DNA of 35,194 nucleotides from a virus: IMG/VR virus record IMGVR_UViG_3300025407_000011, positions 1-35,194 of that record; one strand, given 5' to 3'. The translations under genes were made by a program, and so were the position numbers. The notes under the pieces are model-generated. The model was not told where the DNA came from, made no database searches, and worked only from the letters and a program-made list of their open reading frames with translations. Positions 1-5,860 of this stretch are shown piece by piece; within the stretch, counting starts at the first letter, position 1; each line of letters opens with the position of its first letter.

Positions 1-127
1 TTCGAGGTTAAGAGTCGAGTTTTTGTATGCTCCAGCAAGGTGAGCAATGACCCAAGCGAACTGGTAAGTGTTAAGCTCCGATGTGGCGAACTCAGCAACT
101 TGGTCAAGTCCGTCTGCATAGACTCTA
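1..127. repeat. Terminal direct repeat, left copy (circular assembly overlap)
   Basis: This stretch is identical to the last 127 bases of the window. The terminase frame continues correctly when the two copies are merged, so the molecule was assembled as a circle of 35,067 bp. The length of 127 equals a common maximum assembly k-mer, which favours an assembly overlap over a biological terminal repeat. Confidence 0.95.
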
Positions 128-1245
128 AAGACTTGTATGCAAAATCTGTCAGCCCAGTCTGAGCTGCCGTAAGCTGGGTCTGCCCCGATAACGTAGTAGG
201 CGGTATCAACGGGTTGTTGCCATACCCGAAGCGTTGCCAGACGGTCTGTAGACGGTAAGCACTCTGTGTCTTGAAAGAGTTGTCCGAAGGCGTATCTGTA
301 ACATTCGTAGTCGAGGGATTTTGCGTATTTGGCTGCATCTGTACACCTACTGTTAGAGAAGAAACTTGTTCCTGTCATCACAAAAGCATAGTCTTCTGTG
401 GGTGGGAATTCCTGGTACATGAGAGTCTCGTCTTTAATACCCTCAGCCATCTTCCACCGCCACCACGCCATCTGACGGGAGTTTATCTCAACCCCGTACA
501 TTTTCTTAATCTCTTTTACCCATTCTTTCTCGTCAGGCTTGAGCTTGCCATCCCAGTAGACTTTGTACTCTTTAGAGTCTGCGCTCACAGAGTAATACTC
601 GTTACGCCACCATCCACAAAAGATTGCACGTTGTGTTCTCGCTCGTTTGGCAGTCTTGTACATATCGTGGAACATATTGAACCCTTGAGCAGTGGATTCA
701 AAGATGTACAGACGCTGAGGATTCTTTTCTGCAAGAGATGCTATAAGGGATGCCAATCCTTCATCGTTCCCCCAAGAGGCTGTCTCAGTAGCGTGCAAGT
801 AAGTGATAGCTTTACCTTGCCCCAATCGACTTTTGTTTCCCGCAATTTGATAAAAGATTCGGCTTCTATTTTTAAGAACCATCTGGTTTCTATTGTGGGC
901 AACCAATGGAATTTTGTACTCTTTTGGTAATCCGTCAATGTACATTCCCAGGGTAGACCTAAACATATCCCTGTTTTCTTCGGTGTCTGAAACCAACGTA
1001 CCTTGCCAACCAGGATGAGTAAATTGCCAATAAAGGTCAAGAGCAAGGCTAACAGTAGTAATACCAAGCTGACGACCCTTGAGAATAACAAAGAAGTGAA
1101 CGTCATCTTTCAGTCCCTTATCTATTTCTTCCATGACATAGGTTTGTGTCCCCAGGAGCTTGGTCATTTTTTTCAAGCCCTCTTCTTTTGTTTCCACTTT
1201 CAATTCGGAACAAAATTTATAAAATCTTTGTAAATCAAAATTCAT
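1..1245 (-). CDS. terL: Terminase large subunit, N-terminal 415 residues (continues at the other end)
   Basis: This is the ATP-driven DNA-packaging motor, running off the left edge; its C-terminal part is at 34543-35067, giving 589 aa in the circle. The ATG at 1245 overlaps the HNH stop (ATGA). The ATPase domain shows a Walker A-like KGRQLGITT at residues 56-64, a Walker B-like YLHATETASW at 149-158, and FESTAQGFN at 182-190, which fits the coupling motif. The nuclease domain begins with GADPAYG near residue 354, where D356 is the expected metal-binding Asp of the RNase H-like fold. The order HNH, terminase, then portal fits a packaging module. The motifs are seen directly; the subfamily is not assigned. 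Confidence 0.93.
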   Translation of the reverse strand, partial: MNFDLQRFYKFCSELKVETKEEGLKKMTKLLGTQTYVMEEIDKGLKDDVHFFVILKGRQLGITTVSLALDLYWQFTHPGWQGTLVSDTEENRDMFRSTLGMYIDGLPKEYKIPLVAHNRNQMVLKNRSRIFYQIAGNKSRLGQGKAITYLHATETASWGNDEGLASLIASLAEKNPQRLYIFESTAQGFNMFHDMYKTAKRARTQRAIFCGWWRNEYYSVSADSKEYKVYWDGKLKPDEKEWVKEIKKMYGVEINSRQMAWWRWKMAEGIKDETLMYQEFPPTEDYAFVMTGTSFFSNSRCTDAAKYAKSLDYECYRYAFGQLFQDTECLPSTDRLATLRVWQQPVDTAYYVIGADPAYGSSDWADRFCIQVFRVYADGLDQVAEFATSELNTYQFAWVIAHLAGAYKNSTLNLE

Positions 1246-1772
1246 AATAAGTACCCTTTGCTTTGCATAAAGTCTATTGGGTCTTTAGCGTGTTTAGTTA
1301 AATTGCAAGTTGGGCACAATAACTGTAAATTGTCTAGTTGATGTTTCCCGCCTTTTGACAAAGGAATGATGTGGTCGATATGGTATTTAACAAGTTGCTG
1401 TCTACAAGACGGGCAAGCATTTTGTTGTAAAGCTCTAAGTTTTCTGATTTCTGATAATGGTATGTGTGTTGGCAGTCCCGCTGCCCTTCGTTTGTGAGTT
1501 TTAAGATTCCAAAGTTCTTTGTTATTTTCGTAATATTGTTTTTGTTGGGCAAGAAGCCTGTCTCTGTTTTCACGATAATATTCCTTTGCCCTGTTAGATT
1601 TACGTTCTTTAATTTTGTCTTTTGTCTCTAAATACTCTTGAGCTTTTTTTTCTTTGTTTTTAGCATACCAATCTTTAGAACAACCCACACACATATTAGT
1701 GCTGACGTATCTAAGTCCGTCATGCCCTTTACCGCAAACCGCTCCAAAATATGTTCCAGATGTTTCTCTCAT
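1242..1772 (-). CDS. HNH endonuclease upstream of terminase
   Basis: A 176-aa free-standing HNH nuclease. The N-terminus has a Cys pair (MCVGC, about residue 28), followed by a long Lys/Glu/Arg-rich helix at about 35-90. The C-terminal nuclease core has a CPSC pair at about 119-122, then YHIDHIIPLSKGG with the HNH His residues, then LDNLQLLCPTC, which supplies the Asn and the second zinc Cys pair. It ends by ATGA overlap with terminase. HNH proteins beside terminase can take part in packaging in some cos-type phages, and others are mobile homing nucleases. The sequence does not decide between these. The upstream ribosome-binding site is weak (CCGG before the ATG). Confidence 0.88.
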   Translation of the reverse strand: MRETSGTYFGAVCGKGHDGLRYVSTNMCVGCSKDWYAKNKEKKAQEYLETKDKIKERKSNRAKEYYRENRDRLLAQQKQYYENNKELWNLKTHKRRAAGLPTHIPLSEIRKLRALQQNACPSCRQQLVKYHIDHIIPLSKGGKHQLDNLQLLCPTCNLTKHAKDPIDFMQSKGYLL

Positions 1773-1804
1773 CCGGTTATTTTAGTTTCAATCTTTTGTT
1801 TCTG

Positions 1805-2512
1805 TCAAGCCTCCCAGGGCATTGTCTCACCGTACTTCTCTGTCATGAACTTGTGACCAGCATCAAAGAACTCTTTTGTCACACTACCAGGGTTTCCACC
1901 CAGTCTGAAGTTAAAGCTATGTTTCTTAGTTGTCTGGTACTTAGGGAACATTTGTTTTGCTACCCTGTAGAACTCACGGTCACTACCAAAGCCAGGCATA
2001 CCGAGAATGGCAGATATACCCTTTAGCTTTTCTGTACGCATCCCCCACATACACCAATCTACAAAGTTACATCCTTTGTTGTTCCAGTCTTCATGAAGGT
2101 CACCAAGAGCTTCACATCTGTCGTTGAACAAGAAGTTACCGTCCTTGTCGTGTATCTTACGAAGGCTGTACGCCCAGTCGTTACCCCGCTGAATAATCTG
2201 CATGAGTGACTCCACATGGTCAGGGTCAAACCAGTCATCATCGTTACAGAAGAAGATTACGTCTTCGTTTATCAGGTGAGGTACTGCTGCCAACCATCTA
2301 CGACCATCTTTGTCAGGATGAGCTATGCCTGTTGGGAATACACAGACGTGTTGATTCTTTTGCAGGAGGAGCTTGGGGAGCATACCGTTGTCGTACAGTA
2401 GGTAGTGCTGGACAGGGTAAGTTTGAGCTTGTATAGAGGCTATACACTTGTCTAGCTCAGGTCTTCCTTTGGTTACTGTGACGACTGCTGCCGTTAGTTT
2501 TTTACTTATCAT
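1805..2512 (-). CDS. Glycosyltransferase family 2-like protein
   Basis: A 235-aa GT-A-fold transferase. The N-terminus (AAVVTVTKGRPELDKCIASI, residues 8-27) is the typical GT2 nucleotide-sugar binding strand and helix. CNDDDWFDPDHVESL at about 89-103 carries the metal-binding acidic cluster (D91-D93). The ATG at 2512 overlaps the preceding stop (ATGA). Such enzymes in phages may decorate DNA, capsid or host surface glycans. The acceptor here is unknown. It is one of three glycosyltransferase-like genes in the genome and the only one in the minus unit. Confidence 0.82.
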   Translation of the reverse strand: MISKKLTAAVVTVTKGRPELDKCIASIQAQTYPVQHYLLYDNGMLPKLLLQKNQHVCVFPTGIAHPDKDGRRWLAAVPHLINEDVIFFCNDDDWFDPDHVESLMQIIQRGNDWAYSLRKIHDKDGNFLFNDRCEALGDLHEDWNNKGCNFVDWCMWGMRTEKLKGISAILGMPGFGSDREFYRVAKQMFPKYQTTKKHSFNFRLGGNPGSVTKEFFDAGHKFMTEKYGETMPWEA

Positions 2513-2712
2513 TTAAAGTCCTCTAGTTGCCAGTTTGATATTGCTTCTGCTGCTTTTCTATTTTTGGCACATCTGATAAGTTCGTTATAGACAACGTCAG
2601 AATATTTCTCTTTCCACTCTTTTGCCAAGTACCGTTTAGACCCAGGACTAATGCAGGATAAAGCCCTCTGCATTTCTTTCTTGAGCCTCAATCTTGAGTT
2701 GTACAGACGCAT
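2509..2712 (-). CDS. Small conserved phage protein, unknown
   Basis: 67 aa if the start is the ATG at 2712, which has AGAGG eight bases upstream. Two earlier in-frame ATGs (2736, 2718) have poorer spacing. The product is Lys/Arg-rich and helical, with WKEKYSDVVYNELIRCAKN in the middle and a C-terminal ISNWQLEDF. It overlaps the gene before it in another frame and is coupled to the glycosyltransferase by ATGA. No function is recognised. Confidence 0.62.
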   Translation of the reverse strand: MRLYNSRLRLKKEMQRALSCISPGSKRYLAKEWKEKYSDVVYNELIRCAKNRKAAEAISNWQLEDFK

Positions 2713-2863
2713 CTGCATATCCTCTGTTGTATCCATACGCTAACGCTTTCCCCATGTTGTTAACCAGTTCTACCCTGTGGTGCTCAGAAACAAGCAGAGC
2801 CTCTACCAACAAATGGCAGTGCTCTCTAAGCTCATCCTCGTTCATCCACAGTAACTCTATCAT
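2648..2863 (-). CDS. Small acidic protein, unknown
   Basis: 71 aa. The ATG at 2863 follows GAGGAG, with the upstream gene's TGA ending at 2865, so the two are tightly coupled. The protein starts MIELLWMNEDELREHCHLLV, then a helix through HHRVELVNNMGKALAYGY and a short charged tail. The N-terminal half is acidic and His-containing. It shares 65 bp with the next gene in another frame. No family is recognised. Confidence 0.6.
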   Translation of the reverse strand: MIELLWMNEDELREHCHLLVEALLVSEHHRVELVNNMGKALAYGYNRGYADASVQLKIEAQERNAEGFILH

Positions 2864-2864
2864 C

Positions 2865-3038
2865 TCACTCCTCGTATCCGTAATGCTTAAACAGATAAAA
2901 ATACATTAACTTCTCCCACCTCATGCTTGGTCCATTTTTATTCCAGCAGTGACAAAGCTCATATTGATGCCAGTAATAACAACGCTCTGCCATTTTTATC
3001 CAGTAACTAGACCCAAACTTGTTTTTCATTTTGTTCAC
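2865..3038 (-). CDS. Small aromatic/Cys-rich protein, unknown
   Basis: 57 aa from a GTG start at 3038. That GTG overlaps the upstream stop (GTGA) and has GGAGAG just before it. A GTG at 3050 and an ATG at 3029 are alternatives. The core is rich in Trp, Tyr, His and Cys (ERCYYWHQYELCHCWNKNG), with C, H and CxC spacing that could bind metal, and it ends YLFKHYGYEE. No function is recognised. The start is the least certain part. Confidence 0.58.
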   Translation of the reverse strand: MNKMKNKFGSSYWIKMAERCYYWHQYELCHCWNKNGPSMRWEKLMYFYLFKHYGYEE

Positions 3039-3253
3039 GCTACTCTCCACACACGCAAGTTGTCACCCTCAGACTTGCTAGAAAACTTAAACCCTAACCT
3101 CTTAGATGCCCTGTAGTTGGCATTGAGCACCTTTGCTCTCGCACTTACAGGTACAGTAAAACTATCCCCCACCTCCATGCTGTCATACGGATATGCGTAC
3201 ACCACCCGTGGGCTAGGCAGAACACTACCCTTTTCTATCTCTAATATCTCCAT
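3035..3253 (-). CDS. Small conserved phage protein (MEVGDSFTVP type)
   Basis: 72 aa, the first gene of the minus unit, with AGAGGTG ahead of the ATG. The core YPYDSMEVGDSFTVPV, then a basic helix (NANYRASKRLGFKF), then a C-terminal LRVWRVA, matches a small family I recall from many phages: an M-x-VGDSF-x-VP strand and an RVWR end. No role is established. It sits directly behind a strong consensus promoter, so it is probably expressed early. Confidence 0.75.
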   Translation of the reverse strand: MEILEIEKGSVLPSPRVVYAYPYDSMEVGDSFTVPVSARAKVLNANYRASKRLGFKFSSKSEGDNLRVWRVA

Positions 3254-3274
3254 ATAATCACCTCTACCTATAAT
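3253..3274 (+). promoter_or_regulatory. Candidate plus-strand -10 elements (two TATAAT)
   Basis: Two exact TATAAT hexamers lie at 3253-3258 and 3269-3274, upstream of the plus-strand gene at 3305. Neither has a clear -35 box at the right distance, so assignment is tentative. Confidence 0.3.
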
Positions 3275-3277
3275 CTG

Positions 3278-3305
3278 ATAATACCATAATCTAAAGGAGT
3301 GTCAA
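3278..3305 (-). promoter_or_regulatory. Minus-strand promoter, TTGACA-16-TATTAT
   Basis: On the minus strand a perfect TTGACA (3305-3300) is followed after 16 bp by TATTAT (3283-3278), placing the start of transcription near 3271, ahead of the 3253 gene. The -35 box covers the start codon of the divergent plus-strand gene. Confidence 0.65.
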
Positions 3306-4024
3306 TGTTAATCAGAACCTACAACGAATACCACCTGGGCGACCAGCTCCATCACTTGAACTTCTTACGTAAGGTTTGTCAGGAGGATACGAGCATCGAA
3401 TGTATCCACTACTGTAAACAAGAATACCACTCCCAGCTCCTACCCATCTGTGAGGACGCACCCATCACCCTACAAGACCTACCCCACAGAGGTGACTCTA
3501 TCAACGCCTGGATAGGCGCAGACGGCTACTTCTACCGTAGTCCGTTAAATAAGAACTGGGTAGCCTTTCACCTAGACTGGTTTAGTTATCTGTCTAACAA
3601 GCTAGGTGTTATGAACCCTATGCAACATCCAGATGCTTTCCTCTTTGACTACCCAGAGCTAAACAAAAAGAAGTACCCAAACTACGATGTCCTCATCGTC
3701 AACTCTGTCCCCATGTCTAACCAGCTCCCAGACTACAACCCTTGGTTCTTTGAGAGACTCACCAAGAAGTACCTAGATGAAGGCTCTACCGTCATCACCA
3801 CCTACCCCACCAACCTATGTCAGAGCACACTAGAACTGGGTATGTCAGTGTCAGACATCGGTAGCCTAGCAAAGTCAGTCAACCGTATACAAGGCGTAGA
3901 TACAGGTCCTATGTGGACTACCTATAACGTATGGGCACGTATACCCACCCGTATAGTCTACTCAGCAGCACACGCCATCAACCTACTCGATACGATAACC
4001 CTAGACCGCCTGACGGATATATAA
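3305..4024 (+). CDS. GT9-like (heptosyltransferase-type) glycosyltransferase
   Basis: 239 aa. The ATG at 3305 has AAAGGAG five bases upstream; a GTG two codons earlier is less well placed. The N-terminus NEYHLGDQLHHLNFLRK (about 7-23) matches the GD-x(2)-H-x(3)-FLRK start of ADP-heptose/GT9-type GT-B enzymes. RIQGVDTGPMWTTYNVW at about 194-210 matches the C-terminal donor-site motif GVDTGPMH, with Trp in place of His. It is shorter than bacterial heptosyltransferases (about 320-350 aa), so it may be a reduced form. The substrate is unknown. It stands alone between the divergent promoters and the long AT-rich control region. Confidence 0.68.
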   Translation: MLIRTYNEYHLGDQLHHLNFLRKVCQEDTSIECIHYCKQEYHSQLLPICEDAPITLQDLPHRGDSINAWIGADGYFYRSPLNKNWVAFHLDWFSYLSNKLGVMNPMQHPDAFLFDYPELNKKKYPNYDVLIVNSVPMSNQLPDYNPWFFERLTKKYLDEGSTVITTYPTNLCQSTLELGMSVSDIGSLAKSVNRIQGVDTGPMWTTYNVWARIPTRIVYSAAHAINLLDTITLDRLTDI

Positions 4025-4079
4025 ATTTTTTTATGGGGGGGGATAAGTGGGGGGCACGCACATCACGCTACGCAGTCCC

Positions 4080-4106
4080 CATCACTTGCCACGCATACGT
4101 GTGATG
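4080..4106. repeat. Inverted repeat CATCAC...GTGATG
   Basis: CATCAC (4080-4085) pairs with GTGATG (4101-4106) around a 15-base loop that holds a second, overlapping CACG/CGTG pairing. There is no T-tract, so it is not a standard terminator. It could be a protein-binding site or an RNA stem. Confidence 0.4.
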
Positions 4107-4143
4107 ACTTACGCATCTATTGGAGTAGTCCAATCTCCAAACT

Positions 4144-4187
4144 GAGAGAGAGAGCGTACTAAATATATATTTTGTAGAGAGAGAGCG
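4144..4187. repeat. GA-tract direct repeat, GAGAGAGAGCG twice
   Basis: GAGAGAGAGAGCG ends at 4156 and GAGAGAGAGCG at 4187, 31 bases (about three helical turns) apart, with AT-only sequence between. The equal phasing suggests a bound protein or an iteron-like pair; this is inference. Confidence 0.45.
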
Positions 4188-4387
4188 GAGGTATACACAA
4201 TGCTCTTTTACTATTAACCCTATAAGCCTGTTAGTCATATAGATATATAAACACACTCACTTATGTATTATCTCAATATGATATTTAATATATATCTTAC
4301 ATATATGAATATATATTGTACTCCTACAATATGTGGATATACTTTAGTTCTAATATATATCTTTACACAACATTTACATTTAAATTA

Positions 4388-4417
4388 TTTACAGATTGAT
4401 TTATATATGTATATAAT
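4388..4417 (+). promoter_or_regulatory. Early plus-strand promoter, TTTACA-18-TATAAT
   Basis: TTTACA (4388-4393) is followed after 18 bp by an exact TATAAT (4412-4417), a good sigma70-type promoter. The expected transcription start is near 4424, inside the palindrome that follows, and the first early gene starts at 4485. Confidence 0.65.
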
Positions 4418-4423
4418 ACGTAT

Positions 4424-4445
4424 AAGACAACTTAATAATTGTCTT
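4424..4445 (+). promoter_or_regulatory. Palindrome at the early promoter start site (candidate operator)
   Basis: AAGACAA (4424-4430) and TTGTCTT (4439-4445) form a perfect 7-bp inverted repeat around an 8-base AT spacer, covering the predicted +1. The position suits a repressor operator; a hairpin in the 5' leader is the other reading. A TCCTAACTTAA element begins four bases later. Confidence 0.5.
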
Positions 4446-4448
4446 AAT

Positions 4449-4459
4449 TCCTAACTTAA
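4449..4459 (+). repeat. TCCTAACTTAA element, copy 1
   Basis: Exact 11-mer downstream of the 4424-4445 palindrome and 25 bases ahead of the 4485 start codon. First of seven copies, all on the plus strand between early genes. Confidence 0.75.
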
Positions 4460-4484
4460 TCAACTTTTCCTAGAGGTAAACACA

Positions 4485-4718
4485 ATGAGAATTGCAAAGA
4501 AACACCTAATCATTATCAATGATTCTTTAAACACTGTTCAAGTAGCTGAGTATTTTATTAATAAAAACAATTCAACAAATAAGCCAGAGGACAATCTAAT
4601 TTGGGCTAAAGATGGGTTGAGAGCAATAGCTGTCTTAAATACCTACGGCATAGAACCAGACGCATCTAATGGGGATTTATTCAAGTATTGGATTAATAAG
4701 TTATCTGTTCCTGCTTAA
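4485..4718 (+). CDS. Early protein, unknown (77 aa)
   Basis: 77 aa, the first gene behind the early promoter, with AGAGG eight bases before the ATG. It starts with a short basic strand (MRIAKKHLIIIND), followed by a helical N-terminal half (NTVQVAEYFINKNNS) and an amphipathic C-terminal helix ending in YWINKLSVPA. The layout is compatible with a small DNA-binding or inhibitor protein, but no helix-turn-helix is clear and no family is recognised. Its first position after an operator-like palindrome makes it a candidate early regulator by context only. Confidence 0.75.
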   Translation: MRIAKKHLIIINDSLNTVQVAEYFINKNNSTNKPEDNLIWAKDGLRAIAVLNTYGIEPDASNGDLFKYWINKLSVPA

Positions 4719-4720
4719 AG

Positions 4721-4774
4721 TCTAGCGTATAGCCTCTTATGGGGGCTATGCGATACGTTTTAGCGTATCTTTTT
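4721..4774 (+). terminator. Double hairpin with T5, intrinsic terminator-like
   Basis: After the 4718 stop, CGTATAGCC pairs with GGCTATGCG (one G-U), then GATACG (4752-4757) pairs with CGTATC (4764-4769), followed by TTTTT (4770-4774). The second stem is only six mostly A-T pairs, so termination is probably partial. It directly precedes copy 2 of the TCCTAACTTAA element. Confidence 0.55.
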
Positions 4775-4776
4775 AA

Positions 4777-4787
4777 TCCTAACTTAA
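4777..4787 (+). repeat. TCCTAACTTAA element, copy 2
   Basis: Exact 11-mer that runs straight into the AAAGAGG ribosome-binding site of the 4800 gene and follows the hairpin at 4721-4774. Confidence 0.75.
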
Positions 4788-4799
4788 AGAGGTTTTACC

Positions 4800-5096
4800 A
4801 TGATTGCAATACATACTAAATTTCTAAAAGCTACCAATACAAACGGAGCACGCATAAAAGCCTATACAGTAGGTTTTGGGAGCGTTAAAGGCTTTCAGGC
4901 TACCGTACCCTATGATTACTCTGTTGACGTCACAGAGGCTCATTTTGAGGCTGTGCGGGCGTTAGTTAGAAAGAACAAACTAGATTGGAATCTAACTAAT
5001 ATGCGTTATGGCGATAGTTCAGACGGTAAAGGCTTTGTATTCTGTTTTGACGGCTCTGTGGTTCTTAGCTCATTAGAGAATAGAAAAGCAGCCTAA
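4800..5096 (+). CDS. Conserved phage protein (MIAIHTKFL type)
   Basis: 98 aa with AAAGAGG seven bases before the ATG. The N-terminus MIAIHTKFLKATNTNGARIK is the signature of a small protein family I recall from many phages and prophages: an IHTKYL strand, then TNT-x-G-x-RIKA. The middle is VPYDYSVDVTEAHFEAVRAL, and the C-terminus GKGFVFCF is a strand. No activity is known to me. It forms its own cassette between two hairpin plus TCCTAACTTAA junctions. Recognition of the family is confident; function is not assigned. Confidence 0.85.
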   Translation: MIAIHTKFLKATNTNGARIKAYTVGFGSVKGFQATVPYDYSVDVTEAHFEAVRALVRKNKLDWNLTNMRYGDSSDGKGFVFCFDGSVVLSSLENRKAA

Positions 5097-5105
5097 ATGT
5101 CAACT

Positions 5106-5129
5106 AGTAGCCTTACGTGTAGGGCTACT
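5106..5129 (+). terminator. Hairpin AGTAGCC/GGCTACT after the 5096 stop
   Basis: A perfect 7-bp stem (5106-5112 with 5123-5129) and a 10-base loop begin ten bases after the stop, followed by GGGTGCTATTTT. The short T-run is six bases away, so it may be a weak terminator or an RNA-stabilising stem. TCCTAACTTA follows at 5149. Confidence 0.5.
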
Positions 5130-5148
5130 GGGTGCTATTTTGCATCAA

Positions 5149-5158
5149 TCCTAACTTA
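5149..5158 (+). repeat. TCCTAACTTA element, copy 3
   Basis: Ten of eleven bases of the element, followed by CGAGGTAATTATG, which holds the ribosome-binding site and the 5169 start codon. Confidence 0.72.
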
Positions 5159-5168
5159 CGAGGTAATT

Positions 5169-5303
5169 ATGAATACATTAAAGCCTACACAATGCCCTGA
5201 TACTCTCCGCTGGTATGTAACGGGTTACTTAACTGGTCGCAAATACTGGGGGCACTCCGCACGTGCAGCCGAATTACTTGCTCAGTCTTATTTCTATAAA
5301 TAA
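5169..5303 (+). CDS. Small early protein, unknown (44 aa)
   Basis: 44 aa from the ATG at 5169, chosen because GAGG lies five bases upstream. An in-frame ATG at 5097 has no ribosome-binding site and would read through the hairpin. The sequence has a short strand-like start (TLKPTQCPDTLRWYVTGYL), then a basic, helical SARAAELLAQSYFYK. No family is recognised. It is a single-gene cassette in the early block. Confidence 0.6.
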   Translation: MNTLKPTQCPDTLRWYVTGYLTGRKYWGHSARAAELLAQSYFYK

Positions 5304-5340
5304 GGCTTTGCATGATATATCAAGACCTATTTACTATCTT

Positions 5341-5358
5341 AGGGCTAACCCTAGCCCT
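5341..5358 (+). terminator. Hairpin AGGGCTA/TAGCCCT
   Basis: A perfect 7-bp stem with a 4-base loop (ACCC), followed by CTCTA and then TCCTAAC at 5364. There is no T-tract, so it is a stable stem rather than a classic terminator. Confidence 0.5.
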
Positions 5359-5363
5359 CTCTA

Positions 5364-5372
5364 TCCTAACTT
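5364..5372 (+). repeat. TCCTAACTT element, copy 4
   Basis: The first nine bases of the element, then TTAATTTATT and the GAGGTAATTATG start region of the 5392 gene. That 12-mer is identical to the one at copy 3. Confidence 0.68.
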
Positions 5373-5391
5373 TTAATTTATTGAGGTAATT

Positions 5392-5526
5392 ATGACTGCA
5401 CAAGAATTGTACGATGTCTTAAACAAGGCAGGGATTGACTTTGAAATAATCGAGATATTTGACGGTTCAAGATTGTTACGGGTTGAAATTGACGACTCAG
5501 AAATTGACGAAGGAGCAGGACAATGA
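5392..5526 (+). CDS. Small acidic early protein (44 aa)
   Basis: 44 aa with GAGG five bases before the ATG. The sequence is MTAQELYDVLNKAGIDFEI, then a second half with EIFDGSRLLRVEID and a strongly acidic end (DDSEIDEGAGQ). An N-terminal helix followed by two strands is predicted by eye. It overlaps the next start (ATGA at 5523-5526), so the two are translationally coupled. Small acidic early proteins are often inhibitors or DNA mimics, but nothing here shows that. Confidence 0.68.
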   Translation: MTAQELYDVLNKAGIDFEIIEIFDGSRLLRVEIDDSEIDEGAGQ

Positions 5527-5669
5527 GACTATCAGAAATGGAAATGGAACTACTTAGGCTAGTCTTTGCCGATTACCTAGACCTTACGGACAATCGTCTA
5601 GACTGGAAATTATTAAACATCTACCGTAAGATTGAACAACTGAACAACAAGGAGAATGAGAATGTATAA
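5523..5669 (+). CDS. Small early protein, unknown (48 aa)
   Basis: 48 aa, ATG overlapping the previous TGA. It starts MRLSEMEMELLRLVFADYLD and continues through a helix (NRLDWKLLNIYRKIEQLNN). It looks wholly helical with alternating charge, as in a small coiled-coil or dimeric protein. AAGGAG inside its 3' end serves the next gene, which overlaps by eight bases. No family is recognised. Confidence 0.65.
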   Translation: MRLSEMEMELLRLVFADYLDLTDNRLDWKLLNIYRKIEQLNNKENENV

Positions 5670-5793
5670 ACCAGACTTTGAAATTGAAAAACATGAGAGA
5701 GAAAAGACATATAAGCGCATAGATGTATTAATCATGCTCTTTGCTATTTATGTAGCAGGGTATATGACTTGTGCGCTCGTGCATGGTTTGTAA
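5662..5793 (+). CDS. Small single-TM membrane protein (43 aa)
   Basis: 43 aa with AAGGAG upstream at good spacing. A charged N-terminal part (KPDFEIEKHEREKTYKRID) is followed by one membrane segment at about residues 22-40 (VLIMLFAIYVAGYMTCALV) and only three more residues. This is an N-in tail-anchored layout. Early membrane micropeptides may act in superinfection exclusion or membrane remodelling, which is only a possibility here. It ends just before a GGGGG/CCCCC hairpin. Confidence 0.65.
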   Translation: MYKPDFEIEKHEREKTYKRIDVLIMLFAIYVAGYMTCALVHGL

Positions 5794-5799
5794 GAATCT

Positions 5800-5826
5800 G
5801 GGGGTTTGTAATTCCCTTACGCCCCC
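5800..5826 (+). terminator. Hairpin GGGGG...CCCCC
   Basis: G5 (5800-5804) pairs with C5 (5822-5826) around a 17-base loop, followed by TTGTATTGATTG. A strong GC stem with a diffuse T-rich tail. TCCTAACTTAA follows at 5839. Confidence 0.45.
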
Positions 5827-5838
5827 TTGTATTGATTG

Positions 5839-5849
5839 TCCTAACTTAA
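5839..5849 (+). repeat. TCCTAACTTAA element, copy 5
   Basis: Exact 11-mer running into GAGGTGAAATTATG, the start region of the 5861 gene. Confidence 0.75.
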
Positions 5850-5860
5850 GAGGTGAAATT

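Larger units (their letters stand above)
4025..4484 (+). other. 460-bp AT-rich control region, possible origin
   Basis: No convincing gene is present. Right after the stop come a T7 run and G-runs (G8, then G6). Next are an inverted repeat at 4080-4106, two GA tracts at 4144-4187, a long stretch of TATA-type sequence, a promoter at 4388-4417 and a palindrome at 4424-4445. AT-rich melting sequence plus repeats at the start of the early genes would suit a replication origin, but no known initiator site is recognised. Confidence 0.5.

Noticed and set aside
1-127. Biological direct terminal repeat of a T7-like phage
   Set aside because: The length equals an assembly k-mer and the repeat lies inside terL, where a true phage terminus would be unlikely.
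271-1106. Plus-strand frame 271-930 and minus-strand frame 741-1106
   Set aside because: Both lie wholly inside the terminase gene in other frames; terminase motifs are clear and neither frame has a ribosome-binding site.
5097-5168. Earlier in-frame ATG for the 44-aa gene
   Set aside because: There is no ribosome-binding site, it sits against the previous stop, and it would translate through the hairpin and TCCTAACTTA element.
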